From Mugil cephalus (lineage: Eukaryota; Chordata; Actinopteri; Mugiliformes; Mugilidae), in contig NC_061772.1 in NCBI RefSeq assembly GCF_022458985.1, positions 31,448,006 through 31,512,005 on the forward strand: a stretch of DNA of 64,000 nucleotides, in the 5' to 3' direction. The notes below the pieces were generated by a model, which worked only from the letters and a program-made list of their open reading frames with translations, did not search any database and was not told the origin of the DNA. Each line of letters starts with the position of its first letter. Positions within the stretch are counted from its first letter, which is position 1. The position numbers and the translations under genes were made by a program. This document shows, piece by piece, positions 36,167 to 45,200 of the stretch.

Positions 36167-37515
36167 AGACAGACACACACACACACACACACAGACACAG
36201 ACACACACACACACAGACACACACACACACAGACACACACAGACACACACAGACACACACACACAGACACACACACACACACACACAGGTGATTTATTCA
36301 CGGCTGTTAATTGGCAGGAAGAGACTCGGAGCTCGTTAACCCCTGGGGAGAGTCCTCCCCTGACGACTATCGCCATGGAAACCAGGTCTACACAGACCCA
36401 CGGGAACGAGAGAGGGAACAACACGACATGAACAAGAGGTGGGACGGAGGGAGGGAGTGATGGATGTAGAGGACAGACTGTGTGTGGGTGTAATGGTTCG
36501 TGTCTCTCAGGTTGCTGGACCCGTCCAACACGCTGCAGTTTGACGAGTTCAAGAAGACTTACGGTGAAATCTTGTATCGTTGGGGTTTGAGAGACAAACG
36601 AGCCGACGTCCTCAAGTTTGCCTCCTGTCCTCCTGAGCCCCACAAAGGCATCGGTACGTCCTCTGTCCTCTGTCCTCATCTCTGGACACGTCACAGCTTC
36701 AACAAACTAACCTATATCCCTCCATAGGGCAGTAACTCTTCTAATAGTCATAATATTAATAATACATTTATTCACAGGCTCCTTTCAAAACACCCGAGGA
36801 CAAATAAGACAGGCTTTAAAATACACATCAAAAGCACCGAAAACTACAAGTATACGACACTGGAAAGATAAAATAATAAAATATTTGTTAAAAATAATAA
36901 AAAAATAAAGCTTTTTCAAACATTTTCATAGAGAAAATAAAATAAATGAATTTACCACATTCCAAGCCCTTAAGAGACATTAGCATACCCCCTAGCGTTA
37001 GCGTAGCCCCAAGTGATAGCGTAGCCCCTGGCGTTAGCATGGCACCTAGCATTAGCATACCCCCTAGTGTTAGCGTAGCCCCTGGCGTTAGCATACCCCC
37101 TGGCGTTAGCGTACCCCCTGGCGATAGCGTAGCCCCTGGCGTTAGCATACCCCCTGGCGTTAGCGTACCCCCTGGCGTTAGCGTAGCCCCTGGCCCCTAG
37201 CTGATGTAACTAAGCTGTGAATGGTCCTGTTGGTAGCAGTGTGTCTAAATGTCCTCTCTGATGTCCCCGTCCCCTTCAGAGTTCGGTGTGTACTGCTGCC
37301 ATTGTCGCAGTCAGGCTCGTGGGACTCAGTGCGCCGTCTGTAAGCGTCTCACCTTCCAATGCTCCATCTGCCACGTGGCCGTCCGAGGTTCGTCCAACTT
37401 CTGTCTGAACTGTGGACACGGAGGACACACCAGTCACATGATGGACTGGTTCCGGAGGCAGGACGAGTGTCCCACAGGCTGTGGCTGCCACTGTCTCCTA
37501 CAGAGCACCTTCTGA
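21450..37515 (+). CDS. wdr59: WD repeat-containing protein 59, GATOR2 subunit
   Basis: WDR59 is part of GATOR2, the lysosome-associated complex that relays amino-acid signals to mTORC1. Twenty-six exons: 21450-21503, 22485-22534, 23192-23327, 24706-24791, 25133-25213, 25341-25378, 25532-25620, 26786-26902, 27482-27559, 27846-28002, 28130-28209, 28311-28437, 28519-28640, 28737-28901, 29377-29472, 29704-29808, 29879-30000, 30675-30828, 33527-33660, 34174-34255, 34340-34452, 35006-35156, 35331-35406, 36318-36438, 36511-36653, 37280-37515. They join in phase to 2913 nt (970 aa; human about 974). The N-terminus is [19 protein letters not shown]40 propeller follows ([42 protein letters not shown]), then an RWD domain around residues 390-495 ([14 protein letters not shown]). 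The C-terminus is a Cys/His-rich zinc-binding domain ([44 protein letters not shown]). Confidence 0.97.
22262..22378 (+). mobile_element. dispersed repeat family C, copy 2 (wdr59 intron 1)
   Basis: CAGCAGCAGCGCCACCATGT to ACCACTGGACCAGAACCAGG, nearly identical to 59282-59390. Confidence 0.7.
22690..23115. repeat. 10-mer array (AGAATACAGT)n in wdr59 intron 2
   Basis: About 425 bp; a larger block of about 200 bp (22731-22920) repeats at 22911-23100. Cys/Tyr/Leu-rich minus-strand frames are read-through. Confidence 0.94.
23458..24167. mobile_element. hAT-type MITE in wdr59 intron 3
   Basis: The 710-bp element starts TGAGGGTGTAACGATTC and ends with the inverse of TAGGGGTGTAACGATTC. It is flanked on both sides by the 8-bp direct repeat GTGAACAG (23450-23457 and 24168-24175). 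Short inverted ends plus an 8-bp target-site duplication are the hAT hallmark. Inner ends carry further copies of ATCG-rich motifs (AATCGTTTCGGATCGTATCG). No transposase frame is present, so it is non-autonomous. Confidence 0.88.
24425..24645. repeat. minisatellite (CCTGGTGGTT)n in wdr59 intron 3
   Basis: CCTGGTGGTTCCTGGTGGAC units just upstream of exon 4. Confidence 0.92.
25725..26680. repeat. minisatellite (GGAGGATCTATAGGAG)n in wdr59 intron 7, split by a TIR element
   Basis: Units run 25725-26060, are interrupted by the element 26063-26576, and resume 26577-26680. Confidence 0.92.
26063..26576. mobile_element. 514-bp terminal-inverted-repeat element in wdr59 intron 7
   Basis: The left end TGGCGCATTTCCACTAGC and the inverse of the right end TGGCGCATTTCCAGTAGC match for about 30 bp with a few mismatches and continue into ACGGTACG. 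TAG flanks both ends and may be a 3-bp target-site duplication. The element splits a minisatellite of unit GGAGGATCTATAGGAG whose copies resume directly after it. It contains no credible transposase; superfamily not assigned. Confidence 0.75.
26945..27345. repeat. minisatellite (ACAGTGGTAGTACTATAAT)n in wdr59 intron 8
   Basis: About 20 units of 19-20 bp, with TACAGTGG as the constant core. Confidence 0.93.
27577..27812. repeat. (CAA)n and (CTGGTC)n microsatellites in wdr59 intron 9
   Basis: (AAC)n at 27580-27660 and (TGGTCC)n at 27763-27810, with unique sequence between. Confidence 0.9.
28985..29095. repeat. 27-bp minisatellite, four units, wdr59 intron 14
   Basis: CTCCTCCCTCCAGTCTGTGG then GTTTAG, with small changes. 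Confidence 0.9.
30112..30465. repeat. pentamer array (TAGAY)n in wdr59 intron 17
   Basis: About 350 bp of TAGAC and TAGAT units. Confidence 0.94.
30995..31650. repeat. 28-bp minisatellite (CCTAGCCTCCCAGCTAACAG) in wdr59 intron 18
   Basis: About 23 units, each with TAGCCTCCCAGCTAA and AGTAGCTCCTCC. The same unit on the opposite strand forms a second array at 57275-57645. Confidence 0.93.
32216..32425. repeat. 21-bp minisatellite (GCAGCCGTTAGCTATCTAGCT)n, unit cut to 20 here
   Basis: About ten units with core CAGCCGTTAGCTATC, in wdr59 intron 18. Confidence 0.93.
33125..33522. repeat. pyrimidine minisatellite (CTCCTCCTGT)n forming the wdr59 exon 19 polypyrimidine tract
   Basis: About 400 bp of TCTCCTCCTGTC units that end four bases before the acceptor TAG at 33524-33526. 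Confidence 0.93.
33670..34140. repeat. heptamer array (CTAGGGA/CCAGAGA)n in wdr59 intron 19
   Basis: Fills nearly the whole intron 33661-34173. Confidence 0.93.
34743..34830 (+). mobile_element. dispersed repeat family E copy without array (wdr59 intron 21)
   Basis: GGTGTCAAACATATGACCCG followed by GTCTAATCTGGACCCAACAT. This is the only copy of the four with no tandem expansion. Confidence 0.45.
35411..36288. repeat. (CA)n microsatellite filling wdr59 intron 23
   Basis: About 880 of 911 intron bases are CACA with GACA interruptions. Thr-His and Cys-Val frames here are artefacts. Confidence 0.96.
36980..37197. repeat. minisatellite (CCCCTGGCGTTAGCGTAG)n in wdr59 intron 25
   Basis: About eleven units of 17-20 bp with core GCGTTAGC. 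Confidence 0.92.
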
Positions 37516-37682
37516 TGGGACAGGACCAGGAGCTCTGAGACGTCCTGTCCGTCATGAAGGAACATTTAAGTCACTTTATTTTCTCTTGTTTTACGTTGAA
37601 ATGGAATCAAAGTGTTTGAAGGTTCAGATCAACCTCCAGAGACACGTCCTCATACGAGGACACAGGGATTATTTCACTGTTT

Positions 37683-37688
37683 AATAAA
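37683..37688 (+). terminator. wdr59: wdr59 polyadenylation signal AATAAA
   Basis: AATAAA lies 168 bp after the wdr59 stop codon and is the first canonical signal there. Confidence 0.7.
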
Positions 37689-37718
37689 GTCACCAGTGTC
37701 CAACTAATCATTGACCTA

Positions 37719-37724
37719 TTTATT
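37719..37724 (-). terminator. wdr88: wdr88 polyadenylation signal AATAAA (minus strand)
   Basis: TTTATT on the plus strand reads AATAAA on the minus strand about 250 bp after the wdr88 stop. It is about 30 bp from the opposing wdr59 signal. Confidence 0.6.
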
Positions 37725-37884
37725 TTAATTCCTGATCCTAACCCTGACGTCCTTATATGAGGACGCAGGGTCAGCGTCACATGACTCAAATGAACACATG
37801 AACCCATTTACAGATGTTAGAAGGAATAAAATCAGTTTCAGTGACAGTCCTCATTGTGTCCCCTCATTCCTTCACCAGAGGCTG

Positions 37885-37995
37885 CCTCTGACCTCTCACG
37901 AGGGGCGGGGCCTCTGACCTCACTCAAGGGGCGGGGCCTCTGACCTCTCACGAGGGGCGGGGCCTCTGACCTCACTCAAGGGGCGGGGCCTCTGG
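37885..37995. repeat. 26-bp minisatellite over the wdr88 stop codon
   Basis: Four alternating units of CCTCTGACCTC, (A)CTCA(C/A)GAGG or CTCAAGG, GGCGGGGCC. The right-most unit contains the last wdr88 codons (PEAPPLE) and stop. Confidence 0.88.
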
Positions 37996-40028
37996 GGGCT
38001 GTGGTTGGTATCTGGACGGAGAGTCGAGGCGACAGAAGACACAACGAGACACTAACTCTGAGGTCAGAGGTCTGGAGACAGGAAACGGCTTCGCACAACG
38101 TTCACACTGAGGAAGCAATGAACACATGATGGATGAATGAATGAATGAACACATGAATGGATGAACACATGAATGAATGGATGAACACATGATGAAGGAC
38201 TGTGACCTGGATGATGTGAGCTCCTGTTCCCTCCGTCTTCATCTTCTTCTTCATCACCGCCGGGACGTCCTCCATCTTCTCTACGTCCCACAGACGAACC
38301 GTCCCGTCCTGCATGGACAGAGACAGAGGACACGTCCCAGTCTGGACCAGTCTAGACCAGACTAGTCTGGACCAGTCTGATGGAGCCAAATGTGGGAGGT
38401 GGATGTGATGTTCAGGTGGCTTCAGTCACCCTGGTGGACCCTGATAGACCTGAACCTGGGACAGACCGGTACCTTGGAGGAGGACGCCAGCAGCGTCCCG
38501 TCAGAGCTGATGGAGACTCCAGTCACCCCGTCTCTGTGACCCTGGGACACATAACACATGATTAGATCATCCACGAGGGGACCTGGTCTCTGTCATGCTG
38601 CTGGATCACCTTCAGGACCAGAGTCTGAACCAGCGAGGCCGTATCCCAGAATGCAACAGTCCTGTCGTAGGAGCCGGAGACCAGCAGCCTGTCTGAGGAG
38701 GAGGAGGAGGAGGAGGAGATGAACCAGGTCTAGGGTTACCCCCCCTCCCACCAATGCTGACCCTCACCATCAGCAGAGAAGTTGCAGCAGCTCACGCTGC
38801 CTTCATGGCCCCCCCTCAGCGTGGTACCACCCTGAGACCTGAACCCCCCTCCATGCAGGTCCCACAGCTTCAGGGTTTTGTCCCAGGAGGCCGTGGCCAG
38901 GAAGTGGCCGTTGGAGGTGAAGCAGCAGTCAGAGACCACGTTACTATGGTTACTGAGAGACAGACAGGGGACAGCATGAGAACAAGTCTGGAGTGACCTG
39001 GTCTGGGTCCAGGTCTGGTTGGGTACCTGTGGGTGGACAGGGTGCTCCTCTGGTTCCTGAGGTCCCAGAGTTTGAGGAGGCGGTCTGCAGAGACCGTGGA
39101 CACTCTGAGGCTCTGGGGGTCAAAACGACAGCGAGTGATGGTGGAGCGGTGAAGACCTGGAGGAGGACAGAACCAGTCTAGTCTGGACCAGCCTGGACTC
39201 TGGGCCAGTCTAGACTGGAGTAAGCCCTGTTCATCCTGATACTGTCTCAGACCCTAGTCTAGTCTGGCCTAGTCTAGTCTGGTCTAGTCTAGTCCGGTCT
39301 AGGGGAGCGGTACCGTTGAGGGCGTGCAGGGTTTGTCCAGAGGACGTCTGGCAGACGTAGACCCCGTTCTGAGGATCTGATGCACAAACCAGCAGGAGAC
39401 CATCAGAGGAGGTGGAGCAGGAGGTCAAGAGGCCAGCGGGAGACCTGCTCCACTGGAGACACGTCCCCATCACCACCATCATCTTCATCATCTTCATCAT
39501 CATCATCACCATCATCACCATCATCTTCATCATCATCATCACCATCATCTTTATCATCTTCATCATCTTCATCATCATCATCACCATCATCACCATCATC
39601 ACCATCATCTTCATCATCATCTTTATCATCTTCATCATCATCATCATCATCATCATCACCATCATCACCATCATCATCATCATCATCATCTTTATCATCT
39701 TCACCATCATCTTCATCATCTTCATCATCATCACCATCATCATCATCATCTTTATCATCTTCATCATCATCATCATCTTCACCATCATCATCATCATCTT
39801 TATCATCTTCATCATCTTCATCATCTTCACCATCATCATCATCATCATCATCATCACCATCATCTTTATCATCTTCATCATCATCATCATCATCATCTTT
39901 ATCATCTTCATCATCTCCATCATCTTCATCATCATCATCATCATCATCTTTATCATCTTCATCATCATCATCATCATCATCATCTTTATCATCTTCATCA
40001 TCTCCATCATCACCATCACCATCATCAC

Positions 40029-40060
<32 letters not shown>

Positions 40061-40194
40061 CCATCATCTTTATCATCTTCATCATCTTCACCATCATCAT
40101 CATCATCATCATCATCACCATCATCTTTATCATCTTCATCATCATCATCTTTATCATCTTCATCATCATCATCATCATCATCATCACCATCATC

Positions 40195-40228
<34 letters not shown>

Positions 40229-40563
40229 CCATCATCATCATCTTCATCATCATCATCTTTATCATCTTCACCATCATCTTTATCATCTTCATCATCATCA
40301 TCATCATCATCATCACTACGTTACCAGAACTTGTCCCGTCTCCATGTCCCAGAGGACGATCTTCTTGTCCCAGGACACAGTGACCATCCTGAGACACAGA
40401 GACATTTCCAGGTCATTCAATCATTCATTCATTAATTTTGTTCTCATTCATTCATCATCTCTCTCATGTTGCACCTGTTGCTGTTTGGAACCAGAGCACA
40501 GTCACTGATGCTGCTGCTGTGGACGCCCTCAAACGTCCTGAGAGGACGCCCAGTCTGCACGTC
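37972..40563 (-). CDS. wdr88: WD repeat-containing protein 88 (PQWD), 5' end uncertain
   Basis: The function of WDR88 is little known. Nine exons are solid: 40475-40563, 40325-40388, 39314-39452, 39027-39156, 38768-38952, 38610-38692, 38473-38541, 38207-38308, 37972-38106. They join in phase to 996 nt (331 codons plus stop). WD motifs in order are MVTVSWDKKIVLWDMETG, STVSADRLLKLWDLRNQ, LATASWDKTLKLWDLHGG, LVSGSYDRTVAFWD and DGTVRLWDVEKMEDVPAV. The tail CERCAKPF...SRCVFCRLDS matches the CERC...CVFCR terminus that marks WDR88. Human WDR88 is about 472 aa, so roughly 100-140 N-terminal residues, including one WD repeat, are missing from this model. A candidate first exon lies at 41325-41441. The gene is convergent with wdr59 and lies downstream of gpatch1 on the same strand, the order found in human 19q13. 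The last codons and stop sit inside a tandem repeat. Confidence 0.9.
39470..40317. repeat. (CAT)n array filling a wdr88 intron
   Basis: About 850 of 872 intron bases (39453-40324) are CATCAT with CAC, CTT and TTT variants. Poly-Met, poly-Ser and poly-Ile frames are artefacts. Confidence 0.96.
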
Positions 40564-41324
40564 CTGGAGGACAGAGGACACCAAAACCGTAGGTCAGCAC
40601 GTGATGGGACGTCCCCCTACCAGTCTAGACCTATAGACCTGTAGCATGATGATCTTTAGAGAGGACAGTTTACCCAGAGGACAGCAGAGACGTCTGAGGA
40701 GACACTGAGGACACATCGGTCTGAAAAGCAGAGTTGAACTGAGGTCACGACGTCACGGTGAAAACGCAACACCTTCACTGGAACCTGAACACAACAGCAC
40801 AACAACACACAATAATAAACATTATTGTTATGTTCATTGATAAAGTCCAGTCGTCTGTCTCATTTCATGCCGTGGACCCGATCAGGTCCTTATGTTTCTT
40901 TTTCTTTTTTCTTTTTTCTGATATATGTCGGTTACACTAAGAAGGAGAGAAACCAGGTCCAGGTCCAGGTCCAGGTCACGCTCCTTTCTCAGAAATGACT
41001 CCGCTTCAGTATTTTTGTATTTTTTGTATTTTTCTATTTTTCAACAGGACCAGAAACAGAAACTTAATTTGCGATAGAAATGGAGAGAAGTCCTTTCTGG
41101 ACCAACGTGAACTCTACGCACGATCTTAAACTGTTGTCTGGTGACAAACCGTTATTCTCCACGGACTATTTTACATATAAATATTACAAATATTACATTA
41201 TTTACGGTTTCACTCTAGTTTTTACTCTTTAAACTAAAACATTCAACTTCCCGCGTCAGTGAACGCATCGTGTGGAACTAGCATTAGCCACCGAGCTAAC
41301 CGTTCAGGGTTCGTTCTTTCATAC

Positions 41325-41441
41325 CCGAGACTCCAACGTGGACTCTTCTCCTCCCTCCTCCTCCTCCTCTTTCTCCTCCTCTCCTCCTCCTCCAGGAGGA
41401 TCCTCCACTGATAAAGGGTCAAAGTTGTTTTTCGAGGCCAT
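41325..41441 (-). CDS. wdr88: candidate first coding exon of wdr88
   Basis: An ATG at 41441 opens 39 codons (MASKNNFDPLSVEDPPGGGG, then a Glu-rich run ending STLESR) that finish at a good donor (CGG|GTATGA) in phase 0. Human WDR88 also starts MAS, and exon 40475-40563 begins in phase 0, so the join is possible. The Glu run is simple (GGA)n sequence. No intact exon for the expected first WD repeat was found between 40564 and 41324, so assignment to wdr88 rests on position and phase only. Confidence 0.4.
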
Positions 41442-41689
41442 TTTTCAAACTTTCTGTAGCTAGCTAGCTGTTAGAGACGGTGGTTACCATAGCAACGGCC
41501 CCAAATGGACGGGATGAAACATTCAGGGCCGGTAGGACATATGAGCTTAAAATTAGGGACAAGAAGTTTTTTTCCTCCGACATAATTTCATGAACGTCAC
41601 CATTTATACTCCACCTCCTCAAGCCTTGGCTACTTAAACCTGATGCAATGTGGAAATATTTTTTTACCATGTTTGCTTTGCTCTATGGT

Positions 41690-41815
41690 TCCTCTGGTCC
41701 ACCTCCTTCTATTGTTTGTATATTTGTATATTTTGCACTATGTTGCCTGATAACACTCAACATCCCCACAGGGAGAAATGAAGTCCTACCTTATCTTATC
41801 TGATCTTAATTAAAA
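41690..41815 (+). mobile_element. probable 3' tail of a non-LTR retrotransposon upstream of wdr88
   Basis: TTTGCACTATGTTGCCTG, then CAGGGAGAAATGAAGTCC and a (CTTAT)n-like end (CTACCTTATCTTATCTGATC). It lies between wdr88 and gpatch1. Confidence 0.4.
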
Positions 41816-42143
41816 CCATCAAACTAATGTCGGGGGGTTCGGGCATGTTTTTTCTAATCAGTCTTGGATGTGACCAGATTATCTATTATTTACTTGATTG
41901 TAATTGTTAGTTTTTGTGCAGCATCAGATTTAAAATTTACTACAAAAACTGTCCCATTAACGCACGTGTTAACCTCTCGGCCACGACACAATAAAAACAT
42001 CCAGTCTGTGATATCTGGGTTTCATCTATGACAAAACGCTCTCGTGTCATTTTCAGTGTTCAGCACTAAACCAGTGATTTCCTCCTCGTAGAGTCTATGA
42101 ATGAACTGTTTATTATTTCATTTCTCTAACAGTCAGAAGAATC

Positions 42144-42149
42144 TTTATT
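42144..42149 (-). terminator. gpatch1: gpatch1 polyadenylation signal AATAAA (minus strand)
   Basis: TTTATT on the plus strand, about 95 bp beyond the gpatch1 stop codon at 42243. Confidence 0.6.
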
Positions 42150-42242
42150 AATGAAGCTGAATGAGTGAATGAATGAGAACGTCTTTATGAATTAAAACTA
42201 GCGCAGGAGACAGACGTCCTCACAGAGGACACAGGTCCAGCT

Positions 42243-45200
42243 TCACCAGGACTCATGGGACCGGATGCTCTTCAGTCTGGAGACAGAGGACACGGAGACA
42301 CTCAGTACATTCACACAGAAGAATTATTGCTTCAGTCAGACTTTAACTGGACAACATGCTCCAAGAAGAAGGTAAACAGAGCCGGTAGGAGAACGATCTG
42401 AGGGACAGCGCCATCTACCTGCACCCTGAGGGACAGCGCCATCTACCTGCACCCTGAGGGACAGCGCCATCTATCGGCACCCTGAGGGACAGCGCCATCT
42501 ATCTACACCCTGAGGGACAGCGCCATCTATCTACACCCTGAGGGACAGCGCCATCTACCTGCACCCTGAGGGACAGCGCCATCTATCTACACCCTGAGGG
42601 ACAGCGCCATCTATTGGCACCACAAGTAAAACACATTACACACCAGATTAATGAGCGTAACTTTCTCCATCTGGTTCTGGTTTGAACGTGGCTCTGACAC
42701 ATTAACCTATGAAGACACATATCGCCCCCTAGTGTGGAGGAGGACGAGGACACAGCGTGACCTCTGACCTCTGCAGCAGCTCCTCTGTGGACACCGTCCC
42801 TCCATCTCCTCTGTCCTCCTCACTGTCCTCCTCGCTGCTGTCTTCTCCTGACGCCTCCTTCTTACTCCTCTTCTGCTGCTTCGCTTTGTGTTTGTGCTTC
42901 TTGTGTTTCTTCTTCTGTGGAAGAAAAACCAGCACAATCACAGACAGGAAGTCCTCCTCCTGCTCCTCCTGCTCCTCCTCCTGCCCCCCCCCCTCCTCCT
43001 CCTCCTCCTGCCCCCTCTCTCCTCTCCCTACTCCTGCTCCTCCTCTCCCTCCTGCTCCTCCTCCCCTCCTTCCTCCCCCCCTCTCTCCCTCCTCCTCCTC
43101 TCCCCCCCCTCCTCCTCCTTCTGCTCCTCCTCCTGCCCCCCCCCTCCTCCTCCTCCTCCTCCTGCCCCCTCTCTCCTCTCCCTACTCCTGCTCCTCCTCT
43201 CCCTCCTGCTCCTCCTCCCCTCCTTCCTCCCCCCCTCTCTCCCTCCTCCTCCTCTCCCCCCCCCTCTCTCCCCCCCCTCCTCCTCCTCCTCCTGCCCCCT
43301 CTCTCCTCTCCCTACTCCTGCTCCTCCTCTCCCTCCTGCTCCTCCTCCCCTCCTTCCTCCCCCCCTCTCCCTCCTCCTCCTCCCCCCCCCTCTCTCCCCC
43401 TCCCCTCCTCCTCCTCCCCCCCTCCCTCCCCCTCCTCTCCCTCCTCTCCCCCCCCTCTCTCCCCCTCCTCTCCTCTCCCTCCCTCCCCCCCCTCTCTCCC
43501 CCTCCTCTCCTCTCCCTCCCTCCCCTCCCCCTCCTCTCCTCTCCTCTCCCTCCTCTCCCCCTCCTCTCCTCTCCCTCCTCTCCCCCCACCTCCCCTCCTC
43601 TCCTCCTCCTCCTGCTCCTCCTCTCCTCCCCCTCCTCCTCCCCCCACCTCCCCTCCTCTCCTCCCCCTCCTCCTCCTCCTCTCCTCCCCCTCCTCCTCCT
43701 CCTGCTCCTCCTCTACCTTCTTCTCCTTCTTGTGTTTGTGCTGCTTCTTGTTCTTGTGTTTCTTCTCTTTGCTCCTCTTCCTGAGTTTCTCCTCCTGGTT
43801 GAAGGAGGAGACTGAGGAGGAGAATGACGGGTTAGTGGACAGTGACATACATCAGCCAGAACATTACGACCACCTGCCTCCTCTCTCTCTTCAAAGGAGG
43901 AGGGACATACTCACCCAGAGAAGAAGGAGGTGGCAGCTTGGGTCCAAACTCCTGTTCCTCCTGTGAGGAGGTCTGACGAGGAGGTGCAGCCGCTGAAGAA
44001 AGAGAGAAGGATGATGAAGATGATGAAGATGGAGACGTCTGAGACAGAGAGAGAGGGAGGGAGAGGGAGGGAGGGAGGGTACCTGGGATCTGGCTGGAGG
44101 AGGCAGAGGAGGAGGAGGAGGTGACGTTGAAGAGGTTGACAGGTTGTGAACCGACCCTTCCTGCCTCCTCCTTTGTGTCCTCCTCCTCCTCCTCACCGTC
44201 ACTCTCTCCCTCTGATGAAGAGGAGGACTTCTCCTCCGAGGAGCTGGCAAAGATGGCTTTGAACAGATCCATGGGAGGCCTGCTCTCCTCCTCCTGCTCC
44301 TCCTGCTCCTGGTCTCCTGGCCTGGTCTGAGAGGAGAGGAGAGGAGAGGAGAGGAGAGGAGAGGAGAGGAGAGGAGAGGAGAGGAGAGATTCAGGTTCAG
44401 GACTAAAGTACAAACCTTCATCCTCCTCATTTAAACACATTCATTAGTTAAAGTCAAACCACATCATCTCCTCCTCCTCCTCCTCCTCCTCCTCCTCCTC
44501 TACCTCCTTCTGATGGCTGCTGCTGATGGAGGGAGGTGAAGTCTGACTCCTTGCAGCACTCAGCAGTTCACTCAGAGGGTCGGTGTCCTCCTTCTTGTCC
44601 TCCTTCTTGTCCTCCTTCTCCTTCTCTGAAACATCCCACCTGGACTTCTTCCCGGTCTCTGGAGGCTTTGGAGGAGCTGAGGAGACGATGGGAGTAATAA
44701 CATGTTAAAACATTTGTTCAGGGCCTCCTCCTCCTCCTCCTCCTCCTCCTCCTCCTCCTCCTCCTCCTCCCTGTAGAGAGCGACTGTATGTAGGGACAGA
44801 ATATATGGGGGAGGCTGGTACCGGTCTGTGAGGCTCCGCCCTCCGTCACCGTCAGGAAGTTGAAGACTGAAAACTTGTCTCTCTTCACTTTGGGCAGCCC
44901 CACCATCCCAGACCTGCAGGACCAACCACAGGCAGAGGTCAGAGGTCAGGGTTCAGGGGGTCAGGGGTCAGGAGGTCAGGGGTTCAGGGGTCAGGGTGAG
45001 TGCTGTACCCGGTGTAAGGGGTCAGGAGGTCAGGGGGTCAGGGTGAGTACTGTACCCGGGGTAAGGGGTCAGGGTTTCAGGGGTCAGGGTGAGTGCTGTA
45101 CCTGGGGTCAGGGGTCAGGGATCTGGGGGTCAGGGTTCAAGGGTCAGGGGGTCAGGGGTCAGGGTGAGTGCTGTACCTGGGGTCAGGGGTCTGGGGGTCA

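Noticed and set aside
35317..36694. Thr-His and Cys-Val frames up to 455 codons
   Set aside because: (CA)n read-through in wdr59 intron 23; small real exon pieces at each end create the illusion of a gene.
39231..40435. Long poly-Met, poly-Ser and poly-Ile frames
   Set aside because: All three frames of a (CAT)n array inside a wdr88 intron; the flanking exons splice cleanly around it.
42757..43966. Ser/Pro/Leu and Arg/Glu/Gly frames up to 352 codons
   Set aside because: (CCT)n tract of gpatch1 intron 18 extended by chance into exons on the other strand.
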